NCBI RefSeq assembly: GCF_027580225.2
Contig: NC_073340.2
Location: 37,887,501 to 37,951,500 of the forward strand
Source of the DNA: Misgurnus anguillicaudatus
Taxonomy: Eukaryota; Chordata; Actinopteri; Cypriniformes; Cobitidae
Length of the DNA stretch: 64,000 bases
Direction: 5' to 3'
Part shown: positions 18,951 to 32,200 of the stretch, piece by piece
Position numbering within the stretch: the stretch's first letter is position 1
Layout of the letters: every line of letters begins with the position of its first letter
Made by a program: the position numbers and the translations under genes
The notes under the pieces: generated by a model
What the model was told of the DNA's origin: nothing
What the model saw: only the letters and a program-made list of their open reading frames with translations
Databases searched by the model: none

Positions 18951-20271
18951 GCCTATACTACTGCAAAGGGCTTATAAAACAGTACTAATGCATTTGAGAA
19001 GAAACGCGACAAAGAGCTGCATGTGAAAAGAGCTGCACAGCCCTGTCGTCTGTGAAAAGACATTTTTCGATCGATATAATGTGATCGATATAATAGCATA
19101 ACTTTTTGTAAGGGTTACGAATCAAAACAACTCACCTGTTGAGTAAAACACAAGCAAAATCGGTATCTCCTAGTTGAAGGTTGTTGCGAAGTATGTGTGT
19201 TTTGATGTATGTTACGAACCATTTTGTCTATTTCTAAAAACACTTTGAATGTTGTTATGTGCTCTTTTAACAGCGTGCTTATGAAGATAGTCATGGTTTA
19301 ACTACGCTTAAGATCTCACAGACAGTCAGCGTACAACAGCGTATGTGCTAGAAAAATTTTAAAAACTGGAGACTCCGCTATAAAAAAGGCAATTGACAGC
19401 ATTTGCACAGACTATCGTTTTTTATTTTTTAAGAACAGGAAAAGAAAGCTAAGGAGCATTTCCTTCACTATATAATGTTTGATTCTTGCTCTTTGTTTTC
19501 TTGTTGTTTATTCTAAAGATGGTGGATCTTCTACTTTTTCTATCTCGAATGTGTGAATGTCCTTCAAATGATGTGAGGCAGTGCTGCCTTGGTCGAGAAA
19601 TCATTGGAAAAAGAAATCATTTGTATTGTGTATCTGTTGAACGCGTCCATCTGCATGTATGCATGGTTGAATATACTTAAAGTTGTGCGGACATGTGCAA
19701 GCATGAGACGGATGCATAAAGAAAGTATTCTCAGGCATGGGGTATACGTGCCAGCCAGGTAATAAAACAGCCTAAACATTATGCACTCGCATGGTGGAAC
19801 ATAGCAATATATATCAGTTTTCAGCTGAAAGAAAAACAGCAGAAAATAAAAGCCATAAATGGCACTCCGCCTCTCTCGTTAGTGCTTAACACTGATTTTA
19901 CTTCCACCGCAGCCAGTAACACAGCGCTACACAGCAAACGCCATCGAAAGAGCAGTGTGCAAATATTAAAAATGATACACAAGATCTGCATAATGCACCA
20001 GTGCTAGGGATAAACATAATTACTGTTTGACCGTCAGTAAAAATTTGAATTAATTAATATTTATATTGATTAACAATGTTTAATTAAGCATTTACATCAC
20101 GCAGATGTGCAACTCGGATTTCATGAATCAAATTACAAAGTTTATTATTAATACAGTTATACAAAAACGATTTAAAGCTACACTGTGTAGGATTTACTCC
20201 CATCTAACAGTGAAATTCTATATGACAACCAACTGAATATTACTTTCTAGCCCCCCCATTCGGAGCGTGTT

Positions 20272-20600
20272 TTAAAGCAACACTTAAGAGTTTTTGCTCT
20301 TTGCTCCCCCTACAGGTTGGGAATTATCCATTACCACTGTCGTAAAAAATTAAGTCTACTGCAGCAAAGCTGGCTCTGATTGGCTTGTAGGTCTGCTGTA
20401 AAGCAAGTTTTTGTAGTTTTCACTCGAACTACAGAACCGCGACCCGACGGTTGGAAACTTCTTTAGTGCGGTTTTGGCCGATAGAGGGCTGCAAAGCGAA
20501 TGTGAAAGTACCGTTCACCCTGTTTCCAGTGGATGAACGACTGAAACGTTTTTGGAAACGTTATTTGAAGGTAAAAAAAAACTCTTTGGTGTTGCTTTAA
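20272..20600. mobile_element. MITE, TTAAAGCAACACTTAAGAG ends
   Basis: Ends TTAAAGCAACAC and GTGTTGCTTTAA are inverted and enclose AAGAGTTTTTGCTC / AAAAACTCTTTG. It appears inserted in an older repeat that begins near 20174 (AAAGCTACACTGTGTAGGAT). Confidence 0.75.
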
Positions 20601-20713
20601 CTACTACTACTCTTTTGTCCACTTTCGACCCCCTCCATTCATCTCTTCCATAAATTCAATTCAGTTTTATTTAAATACCTCATTGACAATAACAAATGTT
20701 TTGGTTTCCTAGG

Positions 20714-21405
20714 TAGGGCTGCACGATAATGAGGAAAATATGCAATATATGATAGTTCTGTTGGTTGGTATGATGTCGATATGTCTTGCGGTATGTCTTT
20801 CTTAGAGAAATTCCATTTTTATTTGCGTTTATTTTTTATTATTTAGATATGTAATGAAATAAACAGGTAATGCATATTCTAAAGATGTAATAAAATCTAA
20901 TTCAGGCTAAAAAAAACCTAAGCTATACATGTGACAAACAACTAGTAATGTGTGACCTTAACCCATTAATTTGATTTATTGAATATTTATATGTTTAAGT
21001 ATGATCAACTATGATTAAGTTCAGGAACATGGAAGGATACAATGTGACACTGAGCTTGCTTTGCGTCACATCCAATTCATTGGGAAACAGAGCGAACGCA
21101 CAGCGAGCTCATCGAAAAAGAAACGACGTGCTCGCACGCATAATGTCATTATTACGGACAAAAAAAGACAAAAGTTGATGCCAAATATACGTGGGCGGTT
21201 GTTAATATACTTGGGAGAGCCGCCCAAGTAAAGTAAATGTGTGGGAAACAACTTCTGAATGGTGTAATTTGGACAATCTAAGCATGCAACACACAAATGA
21301 TAGACACGTAAAATAAATGTAAGTTATTGCAGCTCTCTGTGATATGCATTTCACATACACGGCCATAACGATGACAATAAATTTTCGATATACTGTGCAG
21401 CCCTA
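20714..21405. mobile_element. hAT-like element, 692 bp
   Basis: Starts TAGGGCTGCACGATAA, ends ATACTGTGCAGCCCTA; flanked by TTCCTAGG (20706-20713) and TTCCTGGG (21406-21413), an 8-bp duplication with one mismatch. No coding potential. Confidence 0.85.
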
Positions 21406-23417
21406 TTCCTGGGTAATGTAGTACGTGTTGTTTATTTTGCTTGTTATATAAATAAACTGTGTAAAGTACTTTGTTGTTATTTATTATTAGGGGCGTTCAC
21501 CGGAAGTTAAGTGTTCACCACGAAAGCCGCTTTTTTATGTTGTTACTGCTGAAACTGTCTATATGTCTAAACGTGCAGTCAGACTAAATACTATTTCTCT
21601 ATAAAATCAAATCAGATGATTAATGTGACCGTGTGCTATAGTCTGATGTTGCTCTCCCTTCACCTAGACACACCTGCAACTCTTTCTTATTTTCCTTGCC
21701 AAATGTTTACTGTATAATAAGAGATTGGCCTATAAACCATCAGCTCACGTTTCATTGAATTTAAATACACGCAATCGTTTGATTGTGGATCGCTTATGAT
21801 GCTGTGTGCAGTCTACTTTTTGTGCAACTACTTTAACTTCTTGACTCACCCTTTGCAGCAGTTTATGTTAAGCTGTCTGCGATATAAAGTGCTTTCATAC
21901 TAAACTCATCGAGAGGCGATAGGAAAAAGAGTGCACGCTTAGGAAAGGTGTACACGCAGGAGACACAGAAGATATTCATGAAGATGTATCGGATCAATAT
22001 TTTGAACACAGCTCTAGTTAAAGTACAATATAAATATTTAATATGTACAAAAGAAAGTGTTAAGTTCAGCTAAAGCCAGCAGTGCCTCAGTAAACAAGCC
22101 GACAGGATGACAGCGGTCAAGGGGTGAAAAACTCCTTTGGGATAATAGTTATACATATACAACTGGTATACTCCGTAGACTGTGCAAAGAAACTTCTATA
22201 TATTCTTGTTCATGATCTGGTGTTTGTTTATAAAAGTGTTGCTGGTTAATCTAGAGCTCAACAGCATCTGTCTTTATTTTGTTTCAGTGTTTATAGAAAA
22301 GAGTTTGGAAAAGTCATATGCAGCGTTTGTGATGCTGAACTAATGATAATGATGACTTTATTTTTGAACAAATTGACTCTTTGAACTAAAGCAGTTTTGT
22401 ACAAATACATTGCGAATATAAATGATCTTCAGAAGAGATTTGTGTTTAGATAAACAGATTTATAGAGCACATGAAGTCTCTGTCTTCACACGCTACACTA
22501 CACAAACATTGATTATTAACTAAGTAATAGTGATCATCCTGTTTCCAGATGAACTTCCAATAACTTCTGTATTCCTGTTAATTGATGTCATATATGTTTG
22601 TGAGCAGATACTGTATGTGGTGGAGTTAAAGCTGAAGTTTTCTAAGATGAGAAGAGACATCGCCTCTCGTGGGCTCGCGGCGTCTTTGTGTTTATGTTAA
22701 GTGGTCGGGCAGCTGCGTTTATTCTCTCTCTCTCTCTCTTTTTCCTCGTGTCCTTTATGCTTCTATTGTGTAAGCTAAACCAAATCGGTTTGGCAGCTCA
22801 TTCGATTACGAGCGTTCTTCGTGCCCAGCAGCTTTGGCAGAGGAGTGTCGTAGCGTCTGATGGCCTGTAAACCGAGTCCTCGGCTCTTGCTGTTTGGTCA
22901 CAGACAGTTCACCTTCATTTCTACCTCTTTTGGAACTGTTGGTCAACCTCGTTAACAGCCGTGGACACACCTTACCCGTTTGGTTTGGCTTCAGCTTACA
23001 GCGAGATCTTATGACAAACTGATTTGCTGTAAAGCCCCAAAACCCTCACCGTGACACCGGTTTTGATGAGATTTATAGCCAAAATGAGGCACTGGCCTCT
23101 CATATGTACTGTGGGAGTTTTTGAGGGTTTGTAACGTTAGATGACATGGGTGTGTTCACAGTACTCAGAATGGCCATATCACCCTGCTCCACCCTCAAGT
23201 TCCTCATTCAGCTCGCTGTAATGCTCCATGTTTTTATTATGATAAACTTTATTTTCATGGATCTTCTTTGAATCTTTCCCACAATAAAAATTCAGTTTGC
23301 TGTATAAAGAAGTTTTTTACAGTCAAAAAAAGCATCTTGTCTTTTAAGGCCCAGCGTGTCACCATAATTTGGTCAAGAGGGAAGTCATTCACATACAGAA
23401 ACTGATTTACACACACA

Positions 23418-23452
<35 letters not shown>

Positions 23453-24100
23453 ACACACACTTGTTCAATGCTCGTTGTACCAGCTGCCATTTTCAACAGT
23501 TACTGTAACATCCATTATTTATATTTACTCCTCTTACTCAAACCCCCATTTTTAATACTAGTGCTGTTTTGTTAGTTTACCTTTTATTGTACCCGTAGGT
23601 AAATTTGTTTTACAGTGCAAATGACATTCAATGGCATCCAGTACAAACACACAACACAGAACACTCCAAACCACATATGAACAATAAAAATAAATACTCG
23701 TACTAAAATAAATAAAAGTGCTCTCAAAAACATTAAATATTGACTTTGTAAAAGAACCTAAAAAAATTCTATAAAAAAAACTCTACAATTTATGTATCAT
23801 ATTAACGCATTTGGTACAAAGCTGCTCTTATATCTTTTCGTTCTACACCTTGGGATTTTATACCTCCTTGCAGATGGCAATAACTGAAACTCACTGTGCA
23901 GGGGATGAGAATCATCATATAAGATTGAGATGGCCATGCTATGTAACTGTTTGGTATACAGGGATGCAACTCCTGGCTTAGACTCACCCAGCAAACGACC
24001 AGACCATTTTACTATCTGGTCTAGGGCTGTGTATCGCCAACAATTTCCCGATATGATACGTATCCCGATACAAGGGTCCCGATACGGTGCGCATCACGAT

Positions 24101-25206
24101 TAGGGATGCAGCGATTAACCGGTTTCACTATTAACCGCGCTTTAAAATGTCACGGTTAAGTAACCGTAAAGCCTCCGCTACACCGCGTGTATTTGTTTCA
24201 CGCACGCACACACAAACCAAATCCTCGAACCACCAAGAGCCGCGTGCGGCATGCAACATGCTCGTTAGCGCACTGTATGACAAAGCTCCGCGTTTAAAAG
24301 AATATGTGCGTGTGACACGTCTCTTGGTTGTTCGTGCATCTGGTGTGTGTCTGTGTGTGTGTGTCTGTGTGTGTGTGTGTGTGTGTGCATGCGTGCCTGC
24401 ACGGGTGCGTGAAAGAGCCACACTTTAATCGGTCTGTGCAGCATTAAAAACCTCCTCCTCGCGGATCAAATCCGGGCGGGGTTCAATAACGTTTAATTAT
24501 TTTACGCGTTAATGATTTATGAATTAATAGCATGAGTAAACACTAGTGATGGGTCGTTCGCGAACGAGCCGCTCTAAGAGCTGATTCTTTGTAGTGAACG
24601 AGCAGAGCCGAATCTTCAGAGGCAGGCAGGGGTGGGACCGTAAGAGCCGGCTCTTCTAAGGGAGGCGAGCCAGAAGAGCCGAATCTATAAAAAGAGCCGG
24701 ACTGCCATCACTAAAATGTAGAGCCGGAGCTTGAGCCGAAAGAACCGAATCTATGAAAAGAACCGGACTGCCCATCACTAGTTAACACGTTAATGCTGCC
24801 AGTACAAAATGACTCGCAGAACCCAGTCCAGGATGACCCTTTGTTATTATTCGTTTTGAGAGGCTCTTATCATTTTTACTAATACTTCAAACAAATCAAA
24901 ATAATATACATTTATTCAGTCCAAATATAAAATTACATTTATTCAAAAGATCATTAAAATGACCTACTACAGGTTAAGTCAAAGCCTGCTAGGTTATTAT
25001 TATTATAATTTGTCCAAGAATTACAGAAAAAATACACAAACTGAAAATACAAAAGAATTTAGCAATTGTTCAAAAATTTATTCATGTGATTTTTTACATT
25101 AATGTTGTAAAATAAATGAGTGCATAATAACCGTAATAACCGTACAACCGTGATTATTTATCAGACTATAACCGTACCATTAAAATCTATAATCGTTGCA
25201 TCCCTA
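24101..25206. mobile_element. hAT-like element, 8-bp duplication ATCACGAT
   Basis: Starts TAGGGATGCAGCGATTAACC, ends AATCGTTGCATCCCTA, 1,106 bp; ATCACGAT at 24093-24100 and 25207-25214. It contains a further element at 24544-24780, and its left flank (TAGGGCTGTGTATCGCCAA from 24022) looks like the end of an older hAT-like copy. Confidence 0.9.
24544..24780. mobile_element. Innermost hAT-like element, TAGTGATGGG ends
   Basis: TAGTGATGGG...CCCATCACTA, 237 bp, with repeated GAGCCGAATCT / AAGAGCCGG phrases inside. GTAAACAC (24536-24543) and GTTAACAC (24781-24788) form an 8-bp duplication with one mismatch. Confidence 0.82.
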
Positions 25207-25465
25207 ATCACGATACAAGACTATTTTGAATTACAGTTTTTTTTCTGAATTTAGTAACATTATTATTATTATCTGTTTATTGTACATTGAATAAGCAGTG
25301 TTGTAACAGTTGTGTTTTTGCCATTCATTTATTAGTTTATGTTTTTTTAAGCAGTTTTACAAAGATAGTGCCTTACTCTAGGCATTATATTTGTCTTTCA
25401 CTTAATTATTCTATATCTATGAATATATCTATAAACATGCAGTCAAAGTTAATACTAGTAGAAAT

Positions 25466-26550
25466 CAGTAGTGTTGTCACGATACCAAAATTATTGGTTC
25501 GATACCGATACTATGTCAATGGTTTCGATTCCGATACTTTTTCTGAAAAGGGAGAAACACTCTCAAATCTCATTGCTGTGCTTTATATTAAAAACGGGAC
25601 AACATTCTAATCATATAACACACTAATAAATGAACATATAAACAGCAGATATATTAAACATTTAAGCAAAATATAAAATATATCAAAATATAAAAAATAA
25701 ATTAGAGCAATGGCGTTCAAGGTAAAAAAAGAATAATTTTAGCAGCATTATCTCAGTTTTTCTCTAGTGAGCATTAGCATAGTAAAAAAAGATAAACAAG
25801 TACTTAAACAAATTCATTGCTTTTTGTTTGTTAATGTTAATACATTAACATTTATATGATAAACAGATTATAGTGTAAATGTGAAAATATACCTCACTGT
25901 ACGACATGAGGGTTAATAAATGACGTGATTTTGTGAACTTAAAGCACAACAGTATCTTGGTTCATTTACTTTTTACCACAGTAAAAGTATTTTCTTGTCA
26001 GCTAAAACGCTGTCTAATTTCCTAAGTCTGATAACTGTGAGGCGATTGTATTAACTTGGTTCATTACAGGCAAAACGTGACAACACGCATGTCAACAACA
26101 ATTTGGTAAGTCTAGAATTAATACTTTTGGATGATTATCAATCTCTCGTCGGCATGTCGGTCCTTCAGTGCTTTGCTAGCGCCGTTAGCACGCGGCTCTG
26201 TAACAACGCATATTTGGCTTACTTCACTTGTGTCCTTCGGGTTTGCATGTTTATTTGACTCGCATGCGAAAAAAACTCCAGACAGCAATACTGCTTGGCT
26301 TTCTTGTACTGTTAAGTAGGAGGAGTGGAGAGGAGGCTGAGCACTGCATTCACGTGCACTGTGTGTGCGGTGCTGTTTAAAAGCAAAAGAGAGAGAGCGA
26401 GAGCGCGCAGCTGGTGTTTGCAGAGCTACATAAAAAACAACTCGCAGCTCTTCTCGGAGTATCGATTCCGCGGGACACGAGTATTGGAATCGTTTTAAAA
26501 TGTCAGTATCGATATGTATCGAAATATCGATAATTTTGACAACACTACTG
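25466..26550. mobile_element. Transposon with CAGTAGTGTTGTC inverted ends
   Basis: The perfect 13-bp inverted ends CAGTAGTGTTGTC / GACAACACTACTG lie 1,085 bp apart, with sub-terminal GATACC / ATATCGA motifs. A target duplication could not be defined. The interior has a GAGA-rich, CpG-containing stretch (26380-26470) but no transposase. Confidence 0.75.
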
Positions 26551-27152
26551 TACATTATTACAACACAAACGTATGTACATAGTTATTTACTGAAAGTTGT
26601 ACATTTTGCTTTTTAAACAGTAAGTTACTATACATTCATCTTTATTACAGTATCAGCGGACAGACCGCAGCCTATTTAGTATTAATGACAAACGTGCTCA
26701 TTCTGAAATCTAAATAAATAACCATGCTTTGTACCGTATGTGCATGCAATAATTTGCTGGTTTTGTAATTGTTATCCTTACAAGTTACCTAAACTTATTC
26801 AGAGAAACAACGCTGACTGTGTAGCTTACTGTCAAAAACTTTATTTTTAAAACCCGTGTCATTAACAGAATGCAGCAGACACACTCACTTTAACGTTTTT
26901 TTATAAATCCATCATCCTTCCTGATTTACATTGCAAATAACACCAGAATTAACAATTAATTTATGTACACATTTCCTAAAAGTTAATCTTGTGTGACTGA
27001 TCTGCTGTAAAGCGGGTGAAATTAGATCATGATTTTGAATGAACGTCAATGACGCCCTCTGCCGGTTGGTTATACCAAGATGTCCGCTTGAACTCTGTGC
27101 TGGCTTCACCTGACGCTGTTACGTTAAGCTTTCTAATCCAGTCATTTATATA

Positions 27153-28077
27153 CAGGGTTCCCACGGGTCCTTGAAATCCTTGAAAGTTTGTGAATCTGGG
27201 GGAAAATATTCAAGGCTCTGGTAAGTTTTTGAAAATATACATACATAGATACAGGTCATTGAAAGTGCTTGAATCTATTGTATGCAAGAAGTTTTCTGCT
27301 TTTTTGCATAGTTGTGTTTGACACATGAAACGTCTCTGGTTACGTATGTAACTGTTGTTCCCTGAGAAGGGAACGAGACGCTGCGTCTCCCTTGCCATAC
27401 TTCCTGCGTCCCTGTAACGCCGTCTTTGGCAATATTTTAGATATACTTCCTGGCTCCCGCGTCACCCTGTCTTTGTCGTTAAGCCTCACCATTGGTTGAA
27501 TTTGATATACACATTCAGACGCACTTACCCCTGGAGGCGTCCCCAAAGTGTCACCGCAGTGACGCAGCGCGAGTTCCCTCGAAAGGGAATTGTAATAATT
27601 TATCTTTAAAGGTAACAGAAGCCGTTTCTCAATGTCAAGGATACTTCCTTGGCAGGAGTAATCCTCACAAGTCACTTCCTTCCGAAGCTAGACAAGGCTC
27701 CTCCTAAGCATTCGGAGAACACGCTAAATGGAACAGGCTAGCAAGTGCACGTCATTGCGTGATTGAAAGGTGTGCTTTCGGTGCTGCACGCATAGGATTG
27801 TGGGTGATTTCAGAGCGTGAAGAGTGCGAAGGATACACACATGCATCCTTTCCTGTATATGGGATTTTTCTCGAACGAAGGACTCCTTGACATTGGAACA
27901 GTCCTTCGACGGACGTCGATGAAGCAGCATCCTCGAAATTCTGTTTTCTGAGGATCTTTCCTTGACATTGAGAAACGGCTACAATGTAACATTTAGTCCT
28001 TGAAGTTGAGGGTATTGGACCTGGAAAGTCCTTGAAAGGTCCTTGATTTTGAGGTTAACTAAGGTGTGGGAACCCTG
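27153..28077. mobile_element. Transposon with CAGGGTTCCCAC ends, carrying nested copies
   Basis: Left CAGGGTTCCCACGGGTCCTT and right GTGGGAACCCTG are inverted, with repeated CCTTGAAA phrases near both ends and TATA-rich flanks. Inside are a CGTCTCTGGTTACGTATGTAAC-type repeat (about 27330-27615) and the MITE at 27620-27980. Confidence 0.8.
27620..27980. mobile_element. MITE, AGCCGTTTCTCAATGTCAAG ends
   Basis: Ends AGCCGTTTCTCAATGTCAAG and CTTGACATTGAGAAACGGCT are perfect inverted repeats bounding 361 bp, nested in the element at 27153-28077. Confidence 0.85.
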
Positions 28078-28164
28078 TATATAGATCAGTGGATGATACT
28101 AGTAATCAAGGAACTGGCTTTACTGACGAGATGCGCAATTCCATGCGATTTATTGTGTAGCCAT

Positions 28165-29272
28165 TAGGAATGTTAACAATTAATCGATCTTCGATTAATT
28201 GTCGATAAGAATTAAATCGATAAAAATTAACGATTGTCGACAAAGCAAGCACGTGTGTCCGGCGCCTGCGCAAAGCACATACACAGCTGGTGAAAAATTA
28301 AACAAGCGCGAAGAAGTTAAACTAGCCATGATCACAACGATGCTTATGCCAAACACTCACTTGGGCTTTATAACCTCATTCGAGACGAGGCTGGCTGCTA
28401 ACGCAACGAAATGGCATCCGCAGTGGATCTGAGAGGTTCCGATGTCGAAAATCTAAACACAGTTAGGATACTGAAAGCAAAGACCCTCTTCAGGGAATCC
28501 TGCAAGATTAGCATAGCAACGCTGCTAACGCTACTTTACACAGGGAAGACGTCCAGAAGCCGTTTTTAATAAACAGATTAAAATGTAAAACTTACATTCT
28601 GGCAAGAAACTGTTAAATGTAAACTGTAACTGACTGTCGTTACACTCTGAACGCCCGCAACATATATCATTGATCATCATTATTGACTGGCTGAGGTGCT
28701 ACACACTAAACACTTTTGCAGGTTTTCTAATGGAAGGTTGAAGTCTTCATAATTTAAGCATCTTTGCTGAAAGTACGCCGCAGGTCTAAAGCTGAGGTGA
28801 CGACGGGAAAAGTGCCCTTTGTGTGCTGCTTGGATATAATTACAACAAGCGATGTATCAACGACTCAGAAAGCAAGGTGAACAACTAGAAAAATAACACT
28901 TGATGATAATGAAAACTTACTTTGTCATGGACGCACGGACTTTCATCCGACTGTGCGGAGTGCCCGTTATGAGGCGGAGTTTACTGTGTCTATTAGTCAT
29001 TATATTTCATTACGAGATTCAATTGATGATTTTTATCAAAACACCAACTACATTGACTCATTTTACAATCCCACTAGCATGTTATTTAGACAAAATAAAA
29101 ACTTTTAATTCGCGTGAGGAAGCTGGCATTTTTACGCACACTTTTATGTCATTGGCTATATGTCACTGCTGTAATGGCTTATTGCACTATTACTGTTAAC
29201 GATTATTCGATTGATTGATCGTTAATTTAAATGATCATCGAATATGGGAAATTGCATATTTTGACATCCCTA
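28165..29272. mobile_element. hAT-like element, 8-bp duplication GTAGCCAT
   Basis: Starts TAGGAATGTTAACAATTAAT, ends TTTTGACATCCCTA, 1,108 bp, flanked by perfect GTAGCCAT copies (28157-28164, 29273-29280). Sub-terminal ATCGAT/ATCGATT motifs are repeated. No intact transposase. Confidence 0.88.
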
Positions 29273-32200
29273 GTAGCCATAGTAAGACCAAATGCATGGA
29301 CACTATATATTCTTCCATGTGTTTCATTTTTGAACTGTTTACATTCACTATATACATAACAGACTACGTTTACACATTTTGAGATCATTTTGCCATTAAT
29401 TTGAAGGTGTACATCATCTTTTCACCCCCTCACTCAAAAAGGGCTGCACCAGTTAAAGGGTTAAAATAGTGTAAAAAGTAAAAACTTTGACAACTTTAAC
29501 ATCACTTTGGCGGGGCGACCGATACAGAAAGCAAATATTTAGTAGTTCTGGCACATTAAATACAACAAATGAAATAATTAAGAACAAGTAAGAGAGAAAT
29601 CTGAATAAAAACGTCCAGAATGTAAACTAGTTATTGTGCTATACTATAAGTGTGATATGTTAAATTAATATAAAAATGAAAAGCTGTTACTATATTCAAT
29701 AGCCTTAATGAAAGACAGGATCCTTTTACTTTTATTTAGGATAAATGTATTTGTAGCAGGAAAACACTGGAGTGAACCTCTGAAGTTACCATCAACACAT
29801 TCAGCACACAAGATAAACGTTTAAAGGAAAAGTTTAGGCCACTCTGTCATTGAGTTGTTTTTTAAACATGTATGACTATGTGCAGACAGTAACACTGCTG
29901 TCTGTTTTACAATGAGAACTTCATTAGGACAGAATCTCGTTGAATAAATTGACATCACAGATAAAATGTGTTGCTGGTGTGAAACGGCTTGTGTAACATA
30001 TCAATGAGTGTCAGTCATCAGATAGAGTTGTATCAGTCCCCACCGTTCACTCGGCCATGTGCTCAGTTTCTCCAGTGTCCTCAGGTAACTCTCCAAACAC
30101 AATAATACTTAATGCCGTGAGTTCTAACATTTGAGATTTTAGTCATGCAGATGTTTTCAGAAATAAGTTTCACTCAGTTTGTCAGCTTTGAACATGTTAC
30201 AAGTCCTCAGAAACCTATAAAGAGACAATAAAACTTCTCAATCCAGATGGACTTTTACCACTTGACATATAGTTGAGTTATTATTATGATTATTTATTAG
30301 TGGAGAACAGGGATCGTTATAATAAACCTTAACTGTGCTGGAGACATGGACACAAGTAAATGTTTTTTATTTTGTTGTTGAGCGCTTGATCCGATTCGGT
30401 GACGGAAGAAGGTCTCTGTGTCTTATCTCAAGCGCAGAGTTTATTTATTACATATTTGATGTTACATTATATTTTATCTTCTTTTATGTATGTTGACATT
30501 TTAAACAATGATAAAAAATCAACATATAAAATAAAACATTTTCTACACCTAAACATCATGACAGCGAGTTTTCTTGGACAAGCAGCACCATTATTATTAT
30601 TCGTATAAGTATGTTTATATAACAACAGTATCATTTTCAAGGGTGTTGGTCTAGATGTGTGTTGTTCTTCCGTTCACATTTTAACCTGTACCAGTATTGG
30701 TACCTGTATTTGGTAGTGGTACCCAGCAGTACCTTTATTCTGTGTAAACATTTATGTTAGTGAAAAAAATAAGTCATAACCTCACCATTTTAACATTTGG
30801 CTATTTATTTAGGAATTTTGCAGAGTAAACAAAATAAATGTTCTCAACGTCCCTACAACCTCCACAGTTTAGTGTCAGCACAAAAAAATACAATAGAACA
30901 AACATACAGATGAAATAAAGTTGCTTTTCATGTTTGATTCATGTCTGTAGGTCTCAGGTACAGAAAGTAAATTTAAAATAAAACTGCATAATACATATAT
31001 AGATTAATTCTTATTATAGTTGAAGTTATTTAGTCAAGACAAGTGAGTGAACAAACATCATCAGGTTTATCTGCTACTTTAAGAGTGCACAGATCCAATT
31101 TACTGTTACACACACGCACACATTTATTTCTATAACTGCTTATTTTAACTTAAGATGACTGTGTTTATGAGGATAATCATGGCATGTTTAGATAATTTTG
31201 TGTAAATAAATCCGTTTAAGCACAAGAAAACATGAACTCGGTTAGCATTTGCGTGGAAATGCGCCTTTCCGGTGATGCACTTGGGATTTGCTCACAAACA
31301 AAACTCCTCAAACAGTGCAAGAGTAGCTCATTGATCTGTTATGTGTCTTTTTGTGCTTTAATATTTAAATTGCCATGACATAAAAGCATGTGAAATTAAT
31401 AGGCATTTGTGACAATGAAGCGCATTGCTTCTTTTTGTTGTGTTGCAGGGGTGACATCACATCACAGGGTCTTTCGTAGCTTAATCTCGCACAGCACCCA
31501 TATGCATTCTCAAGTACCCAAAATTAGTACCAATTGATTAATGTGAATAGGTACTTGGTAGTCCCAATCCTATTTTTCATGTAATAGCAAACACATGCAT
31601 ATAATAATGCACATTGGTGTATTTATTTTCACCAAGGACAGGACTGCAGCACGCTTTTTTCTCTTTCATTTATTTACGCCAGCAGCATTCAGAAAGCAAA
31701 GCATTAGTTACGTTTGTGTTTTTATAGTTTTGTCTATGGAGAACAAAGCTTCATGGTTCTGCTGTCCCTCTGGGTTGGTGGTCCAATTATCATGGCTGTA
31801 GAACGGCTGGAATGTCTGTTCTGGTTCTCCATGACTGAAGTTAGGAATGTGATGGTGCATAAAGAGTAAAGCTAGTCCAGAATCTGTTGTGTATTTGTAT
31901 GATCGCAAGGTTATCTGCAACCTCTGGATGGAGGTGTAAAGCCGGAGGTAATTCTGAGAAACAAAAGCAGAACTGAAACGGCTCCTCTGCAGTATATTTC
32001 AGTATAGACCCCACATGGCATATGGTTTCCCATATAAATATAATTGTTCAAGCAATTCATTAGTCTTCATTACTGCAGCACACAATGCCTCAGAGTAAAA
32101 CATGTTAGGGTGCAATATCAGGTGTACAGTAGCTGATAAACAACTACTTTAATTTGATCATTTATCAATGAATATGACTAAAACACTTGTTAAAAAGACA

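Noticed and set aside
18207..22020. Possible 3.8-kb hAT element spanning several nested copies, with GTGTTGAAATATCGATAC near 18208 and ATCAATATTTTGAACACAG near 22000 as ends.
   Set aside because: The ends match only approximately, the duplication is poor (only CTAG shared), and no transposase fragments are visible, so the two ends may belong to different copies.
28900..29199. A 99-codon open frame beginning MMIMKTYFVMDARTF.
   Set aside because: It lies entirely inside a non-autonomous hAT-like element, has no splice partners and matches no transposase motif I know.
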